From Actinomadura sp. KC216 (GTDB lineage: Bacteria > Actinomycetota > Actinomycetes > Streptosporangiales > Streptosporangiaceae): a DNA stretch of 40,101 bases. Under the pieces are notes generated by a model. The model made no database searches. It worked only from the letters and a program-made list of their open reading frames with translations, and had not been told where the DNA came from. The stretch lies in contig NZ_SMJX01000040.1 in NCBI RefSeq assembly GCF_004348535.1, positions 1 through 40,101 on the forward strand. The letters run 5' to 3'. A program made the translations under genes and the position numbers. Of this stretch, positions 39,913 through 40,101 are shown in pieces. Within the stretch, counting starts at the first letter, position 1, and every line of letters begins with the position of its first letter.

Positions 39913-40101
39913 ATGGTTGAGGTGAAGGAGTTGGACCGGCGGGCTGCCGTCCACGCCGCGCTTGGTGAGCCCGCCCGGTTGGCGATCGTGGACGCACTGC
40001 TGCTGGGAGATGCCTCGCCCGGGGAACTGGGCGCCGGCCTGGGTGCCCCGTCGAATCTCGTGGCGCACCATCTGCGGGTGCTGGCCGAGGCGGGGGTGGT
40101 G
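39913..40101 (+). CDS. ArsR-family regulator (3' end outside window)
   Basis: 63 codons visible from ATG 39913 up to the window edge. RRAAVHAALGEPARLAIVDA is the N-terminal helix pair of ArsR-type winged helices, and ASPGELGAGLGAPSNLVAHH with LRVLAEAGVV is the helix-turn-helix and following helix. The metal-binding CxCxxC motif at the DNA-binding helix is absent in the visible part, so a ligand site elsewhere or a different inducer is likely. In actinobacteria this N-terminal type is often fused to or followed by arsenate reductase, which cannot be checked here. A GTG at 39922 is an alternative start. Confidence 0.82.
   Translation, partial: MVEVKELDRRAAVHAALGEPARLAIVDALLLGDASPGELGAGLGAPSNLVAHHLRVLAEAGVV

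Overview
The window is high-GC, densely packed DNA with frequent GTG starts, 1- or 4-base gene overlaps and families typical of Actinomycetota: DUF3040, DUF6098, GAF-ANTAR regulators, DUF2637, and sigma-B/F-type promoters of the form GTTT-N14-GGGTAT. It looks like the chromosome of a filamentous actinobacterium. A Streptosporangiales or Thermomonosporaceae origin is a guess from gene content only.

Layout. 1-1.24 kb: the 5' part of a cation:proton antiporter gene on the minus strand. 1.27-2.0 kb: two nearly identical 48-bp blocks in inverted orientation. One is the leader of the antiporter. The other precedes a decayed copy of the same gene start. 2.27-9.7 kb: a nine-gene Mrp-type Na+/H+ antiporter operon (E, F, G, DUF4040-B fusion, C, three D-like subunits and a small membrane protein). 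10.2-12.8 kb: a two-gene ABC exporter ending at a strong hairpin. 13-14 kb: a membrane PP2C/SpoIIE phosphatase. 14.4-15.8 kb: a sodium/alanine symporter with a clear promoter and terminator. 16.3-17.9 kb: a carboxylate-amine ligase behind a frameshifted gene with a sigma-B-like promoter.

18-21.2 kb holds an ECF sigma fragment, a DUF6098 gene, and DUF3040 with cytochrome oxidase subunit I. 21.7-25.2 kb holds a hemerythrin / small protein / zinc alcohol dehydrogenase operon and a DUF2071 gene. 25.3-26.1 kb holds a second, truncated copy of the sigma-B-promoter gene coupled to a membrane protein. 26.7-30.2 kb is a signalling cluster: a STAS protein, a sigma region 4 fragment and three GAF-ANTAR regulators. 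30.5-36 kb holds a metallo-beta-lactamase-fold hydrolase and a 1402-residue TPR-CHAT protease-like protein. 36.8-38.1 kb is an autoregulated PadR operon with two membrane proteins. 38.2-39.5 kb is a graveyard of broken genes (YHS-like, KAP NTPase, DUF2637) beside a degenerate tRNA-Arg, read here as the scar of an integrative element. The window ends inside an ArsR-type regulator.

Taken together the region covers ion homeostasis (three sodium-linked systems), redox and stress signalling, and decayed mobile DNA. The signals most worth following are the leader shared by two antiporter gene starts, the duplicated sigma-B-promoter genes, the 16-repeat CHAT protein, and the tRNA-associated scar. 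No rRNA, intact tRNA, CRISPR array or intact insertion sequence was seen.
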